Below are positions 28,301-38,697 of a stretch of 64,000 nt of DNA, in pieces. The DNA is from Symbiodinium natans (lineage: Eukaryota; Sar; Dinophyceae; Suessiales; Symbiodiniaceae). The stretch is from the NCBI GenBank assembly GCA_905221605.1, contig CAJNDS010000036.1, positions 1,040,857-1,104,856 of the forward strand, read 5' to 3'. Under the pieces are notes generated by a model. That model had not been told where the DNA came from. It saw only the letters and a list, made by a program, of their open reading frames with translations, and did not search any database. A program made the translations under genes and the position numbers. The first letter of the stretch is position 1. Each line of letters opens with the position of its first letter.

Positions 28301-30580
28301 CCGAAAAGCAGAGATATAGGAGCTGTCTCACGAGAGATTCAGAGAGAAAAGCTCTTGTATCTCTTATGTGAAAGCTCTGCTATCTTTTAAAAAATGAAGT
28401 GGCCCCGGAAGCCCCTGTGTCTCTTCAATCAAACACCCTTCAAAAAAAGTGAACGACAGAGCTCCTCTGCCTCTTGCGAAGGAGCTCTTCTGCCTTTTGA
28501 AAACTCACAAAGCTCCTTTACCTCTAGCAAAGACATGGTAGAGCTCCTCGATCTCTGTCTTTTACATGGTATAGAGCTTGGCTCCAGAAAACGCTATATC
28601 TCTTCGCAGGAAATGAGAACGTTCTCTACCTGCCTCATGTGAAAGAGCTCCTCTCCTCGTAATCAAAACAGCGAAAACTCGTTTCGCTCTTCCTAGGGAG
28701 CGAGCAAGCTCGTGTTTCATCTTTTTCAGAAAGAGCGCCCGTATCATGGTCACGAGAGACCTCTGCCCTTTACGAAAGAGCTTTCTTCTGCTTGAAGAAG
28801 TGAGCCCCTTTCTCTTCCTATGAATAGAAAATGAAGGCGCTCCTCTTAGTCGGACATGACTCAGCTGCTCTATTTTGTACGAGACCGTGAACAGCTTCCT
28901 GTTTCTAAGTTTCGCTATGAGACATGAGAGAACTCTAGACCTTCATAGGAAACGGGAGATCATCTCTATCTGTGCCTTGAAAAAGTGGACATCAGAAGGC
29001 ACATTTATCTTTCTAGGAAATGACAGCACTTCAAAGAAATTCTGACGCCACATTACCTTTGAAAATGGAATGAGGCAGCTACTGGGCAAAAAAACGCTTT
29101 CGTTTCCTGTAAAGGATGATGGGGCTCATTCATCAAAGAAAAAGGTCCTTCATGTTCCACTAGAAGATACTCTTTGAGCTCTTCAAGGGCAAGAAGAGCC
29201 TGCGTCTTTGTTTGAGGTGGCTCTGCGATCTTTTAGTAAGAAATGAAGAGCCCCCTCTAAATTTTTCAAGACATGACAGGGCTCCCCTGCCTGCTACGAA
29301 AGAGCTCCTCTGTAGCGAAGTCTCGAAAGAACTCAAACAATTGAGAGGCTCCTCATCACTTAATGACGGATCTCAGTCGCTTTTTTTGGCATAAGAGGGC
29401 TTCTCGATCTCTGGAAAATGTTCTGCAAGAGCTCCTCTATTCCTTTGTAGGAGAAGCAGGAATGAGAAAGCTCCTCGGGACGCGTTTTCCTTTCCTAAAA
29501 CAAGACGAGGCTCTTTCAGATCCTATGCCGAGAGGAAGGAGGTCTCCCGTGTCCTACCAGAAGGTAGAGAACCCCCTCATGAGCGAACGAGTTTCATATC
29601 AATTCAGAGATATAGAGGCTGTCTCACAAGAGATTCAGAGAGAAAAGCTCTTGTATCTCTTATGAGAAAGCTCTGCTATCTTTGAAAATAAGGTGGCCCC
29701 CGAAACCCCTGTGTCTCTCATACACTTTTAAAAAATTTGAACGACAGAGCCACTCTGCCTCTTGCGAAGGAGCTCTTCTGCCTTTTCTCTGGAAACGAAA
29801 CGGTGGAGCTACTCGATCTCTGTCTTTTACATGGTATAGAGCTTGGCTCCAGAAAACGCTATATCTCTTCGCAGGAAATGAGAACGTTCTCTACCTACCT
29901 CTTGTGACAGAGCCCGATGAAAAAGCAAGCTCTTCTATCTTCTCTTCTCGTCAACAAGTCATGAGCGGGGGGGGGGGGGCTCTCGCCCTTGCCTCCCTGT
30001 TAGAAAATCGCAGAGCTCCTTTGCCTCTTACGAAAGAGCCTTTCTTCTGCTTGAAGAAGTGAGCCCCTTTCTCTTCCTATGAATAGGAACTGAAGGCGCT
30101 CCTCTTAATAAATCGGACATGACTCAGCTGCTCTACTTTGTACTAAACCATGAAGGGCTTCCTGTTTCTAAGTTTCGTTATGAGACATGAGACAGCTCTA
30201 GGCCCTCATAGGAAACGAGAGAGGGTCTTTATCTGTGCCTTGTTAAGTGGACATCAAAAAGAAATGACAGCGCTCCTAAGAAATAGTGATGCCCCAATAT
30301 CCTTGAAATGGAATGAGAAGCTACGGGGGGGGGGGGCTCTTTCATCAGAGAAACAGGAGGTCCTTCATGTTCCACTCGAATAAAGAAGAACTTCTTAACA
30401 AGAGAATGAGTTTCCTATCAACCAAAAGATAGAGGAGCTGTCTCACAACAGATAGAGGAGCTCTACGAAGCAGGCATGAGAAAGCTCCTCGGATTGCGGT
30501 CTCCTTAAAAAAAAAAAACGAGGCTCTTTCGGTTCCTATGCCGAGAGAGAGGCCGTCTCCCGTGTCGGCCCCTGTCTCGA
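25380..30580. repeat. Degenerate GAGCTCCTCT minisatellite block
   Basis: For 5.2 kb the motif AGAGCTCCTCTATCTCTT and close variants recur every 30-60 bp, between A-rich segments such as TAGGAAATGA. Frames of 60-146 codons occur on both strands but follow the repeat and match no family I know. Base composition and texture differ sharply from both neighbours. Confidence 0.85.
26838..29232. repeat. 1.2-kb tandem duplication inside the minisatellite block
   Basis: The segment starting near 26838 recurs with an offset of 1203 bp, nearly identical (for example GGAAAGGTTTCTGCGAGAGC at 26984 and its match at 28187). A third, more diverged copy follows from about 29400 to 30450 and the start of a fourth near 30470. 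Confidence 0.9.
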
Positions 30581-30594
30581 AGATCTCAGGCCAT

Positions 30595-32630
30595 TTAAGG
30601 AAGTAAATGAATTTCTTTAAATGGCCTGGGATCTCTGAGAAGGGGCATGGGATTCATTTAATTCGGGGCCTTGTCCTGAGAATAAAATGAATTAAATGAA
30701 TTAAAGGAATTAAATCGGGCCCCCCGTATCAGAGATCCCAAGCCATTTAAAGAATTAAGTGAATTAAGTGAATTAAATGAATTAAATGAATTAAATGAAT
30801 TAAATGACTTAAATCGGGCCTCCCCGTCTCAGAGAACCCAGCCCATTTAAAGAATTAAATGAATTAAATGAATGAAATGAATTAATTAAGTAATTCATTT
30901 AATTCATTTAATTCGGGGCCTTGGCCGGAGAATTAAATGAATTAAGTGAATGAATTACTTAATTCATTTAATTCGGGGCCTTGGCCGGAGAATTAAATGA
31001 ATTAAATGAATTAAATGAATTAAATGAATTAAATGACTTAAATCGGGCCTCCCCGTCTCAGAGATCCCAGCCCATTTAAAGAATTACATGAATTAAATGA
31101 ATTAAATGAATTACATGAATGAAATAAATTAAGTGAAGTAATTAATTAATTCATTTAATTCTCCGGCCAAGGCCCCGAATTAAATGAATTAAATGAATTA
31201 AATGAATTAAATGAATTAAATGAATTAAATGAATTAAATGAATTAAATGAATTAAATGAATTAAATGAATTAAATGAATTAAATGAATTAAATGAATTAA
31301 ATGAATTAAATGAATTAAATGAATTAAGTCGGGCCTCCCCGTCTCAGAGATCCCATCCCATTTAAAGAATTCAAAGAATTAAATGGATTAAATGAATTAA
31401 TTACTTCATTCATTGAATTCATTTAATTCGGGGCCTTGGCCGGAGAATGGAGAATTATATGAATTAAATGAATTAAATCGAGCCTCTGGACGGGAGATCT
31501 CAGGCCATTTACAGAATTAAATGTATTAAATGAATTAAATGAATTAAATGAATTAATTAATTAATTCATTTAATTCATTTAATTCGGGGCCTTGCCGGGA
31601 GAATTAAATGAATTAAATGAATCAATTAATTAATTCATTTAATTCATTTAATTCGGGGCCTTGCCTGGAGAATTAAATGAATTAAATGAATAAATTAACT
31701 AATTCATTTAATTCATTTAATTCAATTATTTCTTTAAATAGCCTGGGATCTCGGATAAGAGGGGCCCGATTTAATTCATTTAATTCATTTAATTCGGGGC
31801 CTTGCCCGGAGAATTAAATGAATTAAATGAATTAATTAATTAATTCATTTAATTCATTTAATTCGGGGCCTTGCCTGGAGAATTAAATGAATTAAATGAA
31901 TTAAATCGAGCCTCTGGACGGGAGATCTCAGGCCATTTACAGAAAATGAATTAAATGAATTAAATGAATTAATTAATTAATTCATTTAATTCATTTAATC
32001 CGGGGCCTTGCCGGGAGAATTAAATGAATTAAATGAATTAATTAATTAATTCATTTAATTCATTTAATTCGGGGCCTTGCCTGGAGAATTAAATGATTAA
32101 ATGAATTAACTAATTAATTCATTTAATTCATTTAATTCATTTAATTCATTTAATTCATTTAAATCTTTAAATAGCCTGGGATCTCGGATAAGAGGGGCCC
32201 GATTTAATTCATTTAATTCATTTAATTCGGGGCCTTGCCCGGAGAATTAAATGAATTAAATGAATTAATTAATTAATTCATTTAATTCATTTAATTCGGG
32301 GCCTTGCCTGGAGAATTAAATGAATTAAATGAATTAAATCGAGCCTCTGGACGGGAGATCTCAGGCCATTTACAGAATTAAATGTATTAAATGAATTAAA
32401 TGAATTAAATGAATTAATTAATTAATTCATTTAATTCATTTAATTCGGGGCCTTGCCGGGAGAATTAAATGAATTAAATGAATTAATTAATTAATTCATT
32501 TAATTAATTTAATTCGGGGCCTTGCCTGGAGAATTAAATGAATTAAATGAATTAACTAATTAATTCATTTAATTCATTTAATTCGGGGCGACTTGGCTGC
32601 AGAATTAAATGAATTAAATGAAGTAATGTA
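30595..32630. repeat. AATTAAATG satellite with palindromes and higher-order repeats
   Basis: The 9-bp unit AATTAAATG is repeated in runs in both orientations, meeting at AATTAATTAATT centres to make long perfect palindromes. They are separated by GGGGCCTTGCCNGGAG spacers. The segment with GAGCCTCTGGACGGGAGATC recurs near 31490, 31905 and 32338, so the higher-order unit is about 420-435 bp. Confidence 0.92.
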
Positions 32631-32667
32631 TTGTGTCCAAATAGACCCCAAAGGCCCCTCTCACATA

Positions 32668-32716
32668 TATATATATATATATTATACAGAATTATTCATA
32701 ATATATATATATATAG
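32668..32716. repeat. TA microsatellite
   Basis: Two runs of AT dinucleotides. Confidence 0.9.
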
Positions 32717-32939
32717 ATAGGTTTTAGGATGTTTTTTGTTTGTAGGGTTTCGTCTCCAGTATATACGTCTCCTCCTTCCATTGGTAGGCCCTGGCAGCCA
32801 GTGCTTTCTGGCTGCCAGACACAGGCAGAAGGCTGCAGTGTTTATTACATATCAGCATTTGTAGATAAGGCAGCGGCGCATCATGTCTATATAAGCATAT
32901 ACACATACATATGGTCTGACTGCCTCACGATCTGGGAAG

Positions 32940-33290
32940 CTTGGAGCGGTTCGGGTCCGGGGTTGGGCTTTGGTTGATTGTTCGTGTGAGCCTGCTGCTG
33001 ACGTATCTAGGGTTTGTATATATATATATATATATATACTGGGTTCGGGATTGGGGGTTTGGGGCTTCGCTTCGTGCATTTGGCCTGCGGGAGGTTGCGG
33101 TCTGGGGTTTGGCTCTTTCTTCCAGCTTGTGCCATCTATTGTGCGGTTTGGGTGGGGCTCCCCACCCCACCCGCGCCTTGCCTCTCAGCTCGACCATCGA
33201 CCTCTACTCTTGGCCCTCGGCTCACGCCGTTTCGCCGGGTGCTCTTCACTGCCGGAAGCCGAGAGAGGAAGCCCTGCCCTGGGGTTTAAT
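32940..33290. repeat. Dispersed TA-bearing repeat, third copy
   Basis: It shows TGATTGTTCGTGTGAGCCTG, (TA)n at 33018-33038, CTTGTGCCATCTATTGTG and CTCACGCCGTTTCGCCG in the same order as 22200-23010. Confidence 0.8.
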
Positions 33291-33419
33291 AGCTGCTAGC
33301 TGGAGACCCGAAATACCACCAATGGAACCTCAAAGCCCCGTGTGCTTGTCTTTCGGGATTCGTTGTTGTCACCAACTGCCCCTTGCTATGTGTGCTTCCC
33401 ACGCATGTCCCGCGCCCGC

Positions 33420-33640
33420 CTTCTCGCTCAGGTGCAGCAACAGCAGGCAGCAGCAACAGCGCAGCAACAGGCGGCAGCATAGGCGGCAGCGTAGGCAGCA
33501 GCACGTAGGCGGCAGCACTTAGGCAACAATGGCACTTATACAACAGCAGGACTTTTTCAGGCAACAGCAGCGGCGCTAGGAAACAGCAGCACTTATATAG
33601 CCAGCAGTAGCGGCACTTATGCAAGGTATAGCAGCAACCT
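33420..33640. repeat. CAGCAG-rich imperfect repeat
   Basis: GCAGCAACAG, GGCGGCAGCA and GGCACTTAT units recur. The long minus-strand frame across it (33286-34284) is leucine-rich low complexity and antisense to a better candidate. Confidence 0.8.
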
Positions 33641-33661
33641 TTTTTTAGGCCATATACGGGC

Positions 33662-34128
33662 ATGGAGCTCGGACCTGGTGAGCTCGGGCCCGGTGAAGGC
33701 ATCGTGGCCATCGACAACCACGATGTCGTCGTGAACACGGAGTGGTGGTTCGGATTGTCGACAGAGCAGTTCCTCGCCATGTTAGTATATATGTTTTGGA
33801 ATTTTAGGGTTCGAGCTTTAGGATGCAAGCCTATGGATTTTGAAGCCCGAGAGGCAGCCCTAAACTCAGGCAACTTCTCTTTGTGGAAAGGTTCAGATCC
33901 TCGGTTCGCCAGGGAAACGCCGGCCGTGTGAGTCTTTGCTGTATGCCGGACCCGCCAAATGGGGCGTTGGAGGAGACGGAGGCGAAGGGTGAGAAAAAGG
34001 ACGGTGCGAAGGACGACAGCCCGGCCCAGAAGGCCAAAACCACAAAGAAGAAGAAGAAGAAGACGAAGAATGAGGAGAAGGCGAGTGGCTCGGGCGCCAA
34101 AAAGGACAGCCTCAACTCCATGGACTAA
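33662..34128 (+). CDS. Small two-exon gene with a lysine-rich C-terminus
   Basis: Exon 33662-33780 begins at ATG and reads IVAIDNHDVVVNTEWWFG. A GTTAGT donor follows. The second exon starts at 33891 or 33897 (both AG sites keep the frame), reads SVRQGNAGRVSLCCMPDPPN and ends in a KKKKKKTKNEEK tract and TAA at 34126. The spliced product would be about 116-118 residues. The lysine-rich tail suggests nucleic-acid binding or nuclear location, which is inference. An acceptor-like CCTTTTTTTAG lies 15 bp upstream of the ATG, so there may be an earlier exon or trans-splicing there. Confidence 0.5.
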
Positions 34129-34378
34129 GGCCATGAAAGCAATGAAGGCCCATGAAGGCGATGAAAAGGCGATGAAGTTCGACAAAGGGCATGAAGGCCT
34201 AGGAAGGCCATGAAGGCGATGATCCGAGCAGTTTTTGAGCTCAATGAAAAGTGCGCCGCTTGCGTTTGAGTGTCTTGCTGCCATGGGGCGGTTTTCTAGG
34301 CTTGTAGGCCCCGCCTACCCTTGTCCCTGACTCGCTTGCAAGTGCTTTGCGCCCCATTCTCGTAGGGCCTTCCCACCA

Positions 34379-34413
34379 CTGTAGCTATTTTAGTTAGTTA
34401 CTGAACAGAAGTC
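34379..34413. repeat. Left remnant of a GTCGCTGAAC repeat, split by the retrotransposon
   Basis: CTGTAGCTATTTTAGTTAGT then TACTGAACAGAAGTC aligns with the intact copy at 21400-21430. The rest of this copy continues at 43653. Confidence 0.8.
34406..34413. other. Target-site duplication, left
   Basis: CAGAAGTC directly precedes the spliced-leader start; the same 8 bp stand at 43645-43652. Confidence 0.85.
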
Positions 34414-34435
34414 TCCGTAGCCATTTTGGCTCAAG
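34414..34435 (+). other. Genomically encoded dinoflagellate spliced leader
   Basis: T-CC-GTAGCCATTTTGGCTCAAG is a perfect match to the conserved 22-nt dinoflagellate leader (DCCGUAGCC...CAAG). It is followed by TTCTGGTTCAAG, which resembles the 3' half of another, decayed leader. Confidence 0.95.
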
Positions 34436-34522
34436 TTCTGGTTCAAGGGGCCACCGCCAAGTGGTCAGGACGGACCCTAGGTAGGTAGGTGACTGAGAGC
34501 TCCTTGCCTGTGCCGTGACGCC

Positions 34523-37500
34523 ATGGCGCCGCGGTCCGATGGCTGTGACACTTACGAGAAGGACATCGCTCGGCGTTTTCTCTTGATGGACAAAGCATTA
34601 GTGCAGCCGAGCTCCTTTCCTACCAAGGGAGCTGTCAGGGAAGCTTGGCAAGCCATGTGGCATCGTAATGTCCAGGGGGACATCCGCTGCTGCAACAGCT
34701 TAGCCGAGCACAACAAGCATGATACCTGTGGCCTTTTGCGCTCGTGGCGCTCGAAGCTGCTTTATGGTGGGCATGGGTTGTTGAGACAGCCTAAACTTGA
34801 CGAACAGGAAGATGATGTGGCAGGGCTGCCGTGCAGCGCGCTGTGGCGCACTGGACAGCCTTTTGGAGTGTGTTGGAGTGGCTCTGGCGGTGATGCTCAC
34901 TCCTCCGTGGCTCTTTGCTGTGAGCACGAGCAATTCGGTGGCCAAGTGGGCGCAGATCCGAAAGGGATTGGGGCGCCTGCTGTAGCCGCTGCGCCTGCGG
35001 CTAGCACGGCTAGCTCCTCGTTGACTTCGGATGGCCTGACCTTCGGTGGCATCTACCACAAGTTTGAAGGAACATCGTTCAATCTGTGTGGCGGGCAGGG
35101 CGAGTCCTCCAACTACCAGTTCGTTGGGCGCTGTGATGACGACTCCTGGAATGTTGAGCAGGCTGCGTGGGAGGCCGAGCTCTTCGATGAGGAGGTTTTT
35201 GACTACACCGACATCGTCCCCGCCTACCCTTCTGCGAGTGTGCGTGGCAGGAGTAGGGCTTCGCTTGCGAGACTCGATGGTGCAGTTCCTGAGAGTTACA
35301 CCATGGAGGGATGTGTTCTTGAGGACTGGTCTGACACGAGTGTTGCATGTCACAACATGTCAGTTTGCACTACTGTGGATGAGAGTTCTTCAGCGGGTTC
35401 GGCATGGACCCTGGAGAGCACTTCGTTGAAAGGCCAATGGGAACCATTACGCCCAGCTTCTCCGCGGTTGACCTCGTGGCGCGCTGGAGGCACGGAAGAT
35501 GGGATGGACCTGTCGAGCAGCCTGCTTGAGTCACTCAAGCCCATGATCCTCAAACTAGTCAAGGATGCTGTTGAGCAAGCTCTCAAGGGTTTGTTTGGGC
35601 CGTCTTCGGTCGAGGGATCTTCTCCTTCTTCGACCAGGGAGGGAGCTTCAGTGCACAAGCCGACGGGTGACGAGCCACCTGCCAAGAGACCGCGCAAGGG
35701 CAAGGGAGATGGAAGTGTGCCAGTTGACAGCAGCGAGCTTTGCCAATCCGGGCATGCACTTCCAAACCCGACTAATGCAAAGGCCGCATCCAAGGGTGCC
35801 AAGAGCAAGAGTGGTGACTTGCCGTCAGTTGTAGGAGGCCGTGGCCAGGAGAAGGCTGCTGCGCTGAAAGACAAAAAGAAGGGCAAGGGCAAAGGCCAGT
35901 CCGAGTCACAGGAGGCTGACCAGGGCTGGACAACCGTGAAGCGCCGCGGCTCAGACAAGGATGGAGGAGGGTTTGTCCTGGATACCGATGACTGGGACAC
36001 TCCTATAATCCTCTTCTCCGAACTGGCCAAGAAGTTTGACGAGCTTAAGGCTGATGAGACCCTCTCAGGTGTCATCTTGTGCTCTGAGTCCCAGGTCCGC
36101 ATGGCTTCTACGATGGCTGTAGGGTCGAAGAAAAAGTATCGACTTCTCCTTCTTCATGTCCACAAAGAGGGTGGTGACCGCATCCCTGGGCGTTTCAATG
36201 GGAGACGCCACTTCGAAGCCGGGACCGTCACCAAACTAGTTGCGGAAGGCGCGGCCTCGCCTCAGCTGAAGGGGAAGCACACGGTGGTGGAGATTGCCAA
36301 GAAAGCCACCTCGGTCCTGTATGTGCGTGTGCCGAAGATCTACGTCGGCAACAATTGGCAAAAGTTCAAGCAATCGCCTGGGCGCTCCTTAATGGCGTGG
36401 GCGGCAAGGCTTTCTTTGCAGGTCGTTGACATCTTTGGGTGGCAGGAGCAGAAATCCATGCAGGGCAACGAACAGATCTTCGCCTTGATGCGCGTGGAGA
36501 ACTCCCACATCAAGGACATCTTGACCAAGAGCGGCGTCGAAGGCGTTTTCATTGAGCCACCGCGCCAAGCTATGGCCACCCGCGTGGAGTGGGTTGAGAG
36601 GGACAAGCAGGAGAGCAACGAGCACTACTTTGAACGAGCCGGTCGTCAGAACAAGGACCTGGGCTTGGCAGTGAATGGCCGGTCGATCGGTGTCCGACAC
36701 GTCTTGCAACAAGACGACAGGATCACAAGGCTGTGGGTTCTGCAGGATGCCCCGATCGAATGGGGCTCGAGTGAGGCAAGTGCTGCGCTCCAGCAGTCTT
36801 TCCAGAATGTGGCCATCCAGCGCTGGACACGCTCCCGCGGCACCAAGCTCTTCTTCTTCAAGGCGAAGGCGGATCTGGAGGCGGACAGGGACATGGTGCC
36901 CATCTACGCTCGCTTTGATGGCAATGAACACACCATGTGGGCTGTGTGGGCGCATCAGAAGCGAGGAACCACAATGCAACGACCTTTGAAGGGACGCTCT
37001 GTTCCCATCGTCGAGGGTCCGAAGTTGTTGAAGGCTATGGCCACTGCTCCGACAGAACCTCCCACTGCGATTGACGACCAGGGCAAGGAGACTTCAGCGC
37101 CTAAGAGAGCTCGGCTTCCCGCTCAGACGAGGACCCGACCCCCAGATCTGGTATTCAAGGCCATGCCGAAGGACGGGAACTGTGTGTTCCATACCCTCGC
37201 GGGTGGACTCGAGTGGCTGTCACGCAAGCACAAAAAGCCGCTGAGTCTTTCTGCTCGGGAACTCAGGGCACGTGTTGTTGAGCACATGCGCAAACACAGC
37301 GAAGCCTACGAGGCCGACTATGACGGCAAAAGCCCAGGCGGGGCTGACATGCCGTGGGAACAGTACCTGGACGCGATTGCCCAGGAAGGTGCTTACGCCT
37401 CACATCTCGAGATTCGTGCTATTTGTCGCATTTACGCAGTTCGTGTCATCGTCGTCCCAGAGCATGCTTGTGTGCCCTGCGAAACTTTTCATTCCAAGGT

Positions 37501-38689
37501 GAAGGACAGGGTTCTCGTTACGTGGCTAACCGGCAACCCGTGCTCTCACATGGACTTGTTATTGCCGCAAGGAGCGGACAATGATGAGGCCGATCCCAAG
37601 GCATTGAAGTATCCGCAGGAGCTATTGGACATCACGGCGCCACCTACTTTGAAGTACCAAGTGGGTGGTCGCGCTGCCTCGTGCGGTTCGGCTCGGACAT
37701 CCTTCACTGCAGGCACGGACTGGACCTCCGGGACTACTTCCAGGAAGACTACTTCGAGGGCTAGCGTGGCAGCTACTGACTGGACGCGACTCCCTCCCCA
37801 ACGTGAGTCGAAGCGGGCCCGGACTCTTTCTGAGGTCACGCCCGCGCTTGATGGGACTGCTCGAAGTGCGGTTTCGTCTGGCCCTCTCTACGGCAATGAC
37901 CTTCTTTCCGAACTCGAGTCCTTCGAAAACCCGGCGCAGGTCACCAACAAAGGTGGGCGAAAGGCAGTCGTGGAATGGATGCAGGATGGCATGGCCAAGT
38001 GCCGAATCTGTCCCTTTCGGAAAAAGGTGAGCGATGCCAAACAGGCCAGAAACATCCTTCAATCCCACTTCAGGAATCATCACAAAGGCGAATGTTTTTC
38101 TGGAACCCCTCAGTTCCTTCAGATGCCTTCTTTGATTGGAGAACTTCCTGCTGGTAGTGACTTCAGTTGGAAGTGTCAGTATTGCGCGAGCGGCATCACT
38201 CTGGAGGCTGCGCAGCATGTCACCACGACTCGCATTGCCAGGGACAAGATCCAACATAAGCACGATGCCCACCCCGAGGTGTCGTGGAAGACTTGGCGGA
38301 AAGCGAACCTTGCCGACCGGGGTTTGAAGGTCTCGGTCACCAAGCGCAATTCGGCCATCGCCAAGTATGGGTCCTCGACTACAGCGCCAGAAGGTGGTAC
38401 GCGCTTCCGCTGGCCACAAAGCCGCGGAAAAACCATTCGGTTCGACCAGAGCTGGCTGTGCAATGCTTGCTCTGTACCCTTCTCTACCCCTAAGAAGCTT
38501 CAAGCACATCGTCCTAAATGCAAGGGTACGCCCAGCAAAGCTCGGGCTCGAACGCGCCTGAAGATCCTCAACAAGCTCAAGAAGCGCTACCTCAAGACTG
38601 CTTCTCCTGGCCCACGCCGAGCCCTGGACTTGGCTTGCTTTGATGAGGCGACGAAGATCTTCCAGAGTGCAGTGTCGCCGTTCCCCTGA
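34523..38689 (+). CDS. Retrotransposon ORF1 with OTU-like protease domain and zinc fingers
   Basis: 1388 residues, starting at an ATG in the context GACGCCATGGCG. Residues 1-350 show no motif I know; about 360-480 are basic and low complexity (KKKGKGKGQ). At residues 875-1020 is an OTU-type cysteine protease domain: PKDGNCVFHTLAG (Asp884, Cys887) and, at the end, SHMDLLLPQG with His1009. Three zinc-finger-like segments follow: CRIC...HFRNHH near 1160-1190, CQYC...HKHDAH near 1217-1250, and CNACSVPF...HRPKCKG near 1312-1335. ORF1 proteins usually bind RNA and form the particle; the protease could process it or strip ubiquitin, which is inference. Only a stop and 8 bases separate it from ORF2, which is in another frame. 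Confidence 0.88.
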   Translation: MAPRSDGCDTYEKDIARRFLLMDKALVQPSSFPTKGAVREAWQAMWHRNVQGDIRCCNSLAEHNKHDTCGLLRSWRSKLLYGGHGLLRQPKLDEQEDDVAGLPCSALWRTGQPFGVCWSGSGGDAHSSVALCCEHEQFGGQVGADPKGIGAPAVAAAPAASTASSSLTSDGLTFGGIYHKFEGTSFNLCGGQGESSNYQFVGRCDDDSWNVEQAAWEAELFDEEVFDYTDIVPAYPSASVRGRSRASLARLDGAVPESYTMEGCVLEDWSDTSVACHNMSVCTTVDESSSAGSAWTLESTSLKGQWEPLRPASPRLTSWRAGGTEDGMDLSSSLLESLKPMILKLVKDAVEQALKGLFGPSSVEGSSPSSTREGASVHKPTGDEPPAKRPRKGKGDGSVPVDSSELCQSGHALPNPTNAKAASKGAKSKSGDLPSVVGGRGQEKAAALKDKKKGKGKGQSESQEADQGWTTVKRRGSDKDGGGFVLDTDDWDTPIILFSELAKKFDELKADETLSGVILCSESQVRMASTMAVGSKKKYRLLLLHVHKEGGDRIPGRFNGRRHFEAGTVTKLVAEGAASPQLKGKHTVVEIAKKATSVLYVRVPKIYVGNNWQKFKQSPGRSLMAWAARLSLQVVDIFGWQEQKSMQGNEQIFALMRVENSHIKDILTKSGVEGVFIEPPRQAMATRVEWVERDKQESNEHYFERAGRQNKDLGLAVNGRSIGVRHVLQQDDRITRLWVLQDAPIEWGSSEASAALQQSFQNVAIQRWTRSRGTKLFFFKAKADLEADRDMVPIYARFDGNEHTMWAVWAHQKRGTTMQRPLKGRSVPIVEGPKLLKAMATAPTEPPTAIDDQGKETSAPKRARLPAQTRTRPPDLVFKAMPKDGNCVFHTLAGGLEWLSRKHKKPLSLSARELRARVVEHMRKHSEAYEADYDGKSPGGADMPWEQYLDAIAQEGAYASHLEIRAICRIYAVRVIVVPEHACVPCETFHSKVKDRVLVTWLTGNPCSHMDLLLPQGADNDEADPKALKYPQELLDITAPPTLKYQVGGRAASCGSARTSFTAGTDWTSGTTSRKTTSRASVAATDWTRLPPQRESKRARTLSEVTPALDGTARSAVSSGPLYGNDLLSELESFENPAQVTNKGGRKAVVEWMQDGMAKCRICPFRKKVSDAKQARNILQSHFRNHHKGECFSGTPQFLQMPSLIGELPAGSDFSWKCQYCASGITLEAAQHVTTTRIARDKIQHKHDAHPEVSWKTWRKANLADRGLKVSVTKRNSAIAKYGSSTTAPEGGTRFRWPQSRGKTIRFDQSWLCNACSVPFSTPKKLQAHRPKCKGTPSKARARTRLKILNKLKKRYLKTASPGPRRALDLACFDEATKIFQSAVSPFP

Positions 38690-38697
38690 TTCGGGCG

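Noticed and set aside
26522-30340. CRISPR-like arrays in the GAGCTCCTCT block.
   Set aside because: The repeats are degenerate, spacing is irregular and no cas genes exist; the genome is eukaryotic.
33286-34284. A 332-codon minus-strand open frame.
   Set aside because: It is leucine-rich low complexity, crosses a CAGCAG repeat and is antisense to the better-supported two-exon gene at 33662-34128.
34379-34397. CTGTAGCTATTTTAGTT looked like a second, degenerate spliced leader upstream of the LINE.
   Set aside because: It lies outside the target-site duplication and aligns with the flanking GTCGCTGAAC repeat (CTGCAGCGATTGTATTTG at 21402), so it is target sequence.
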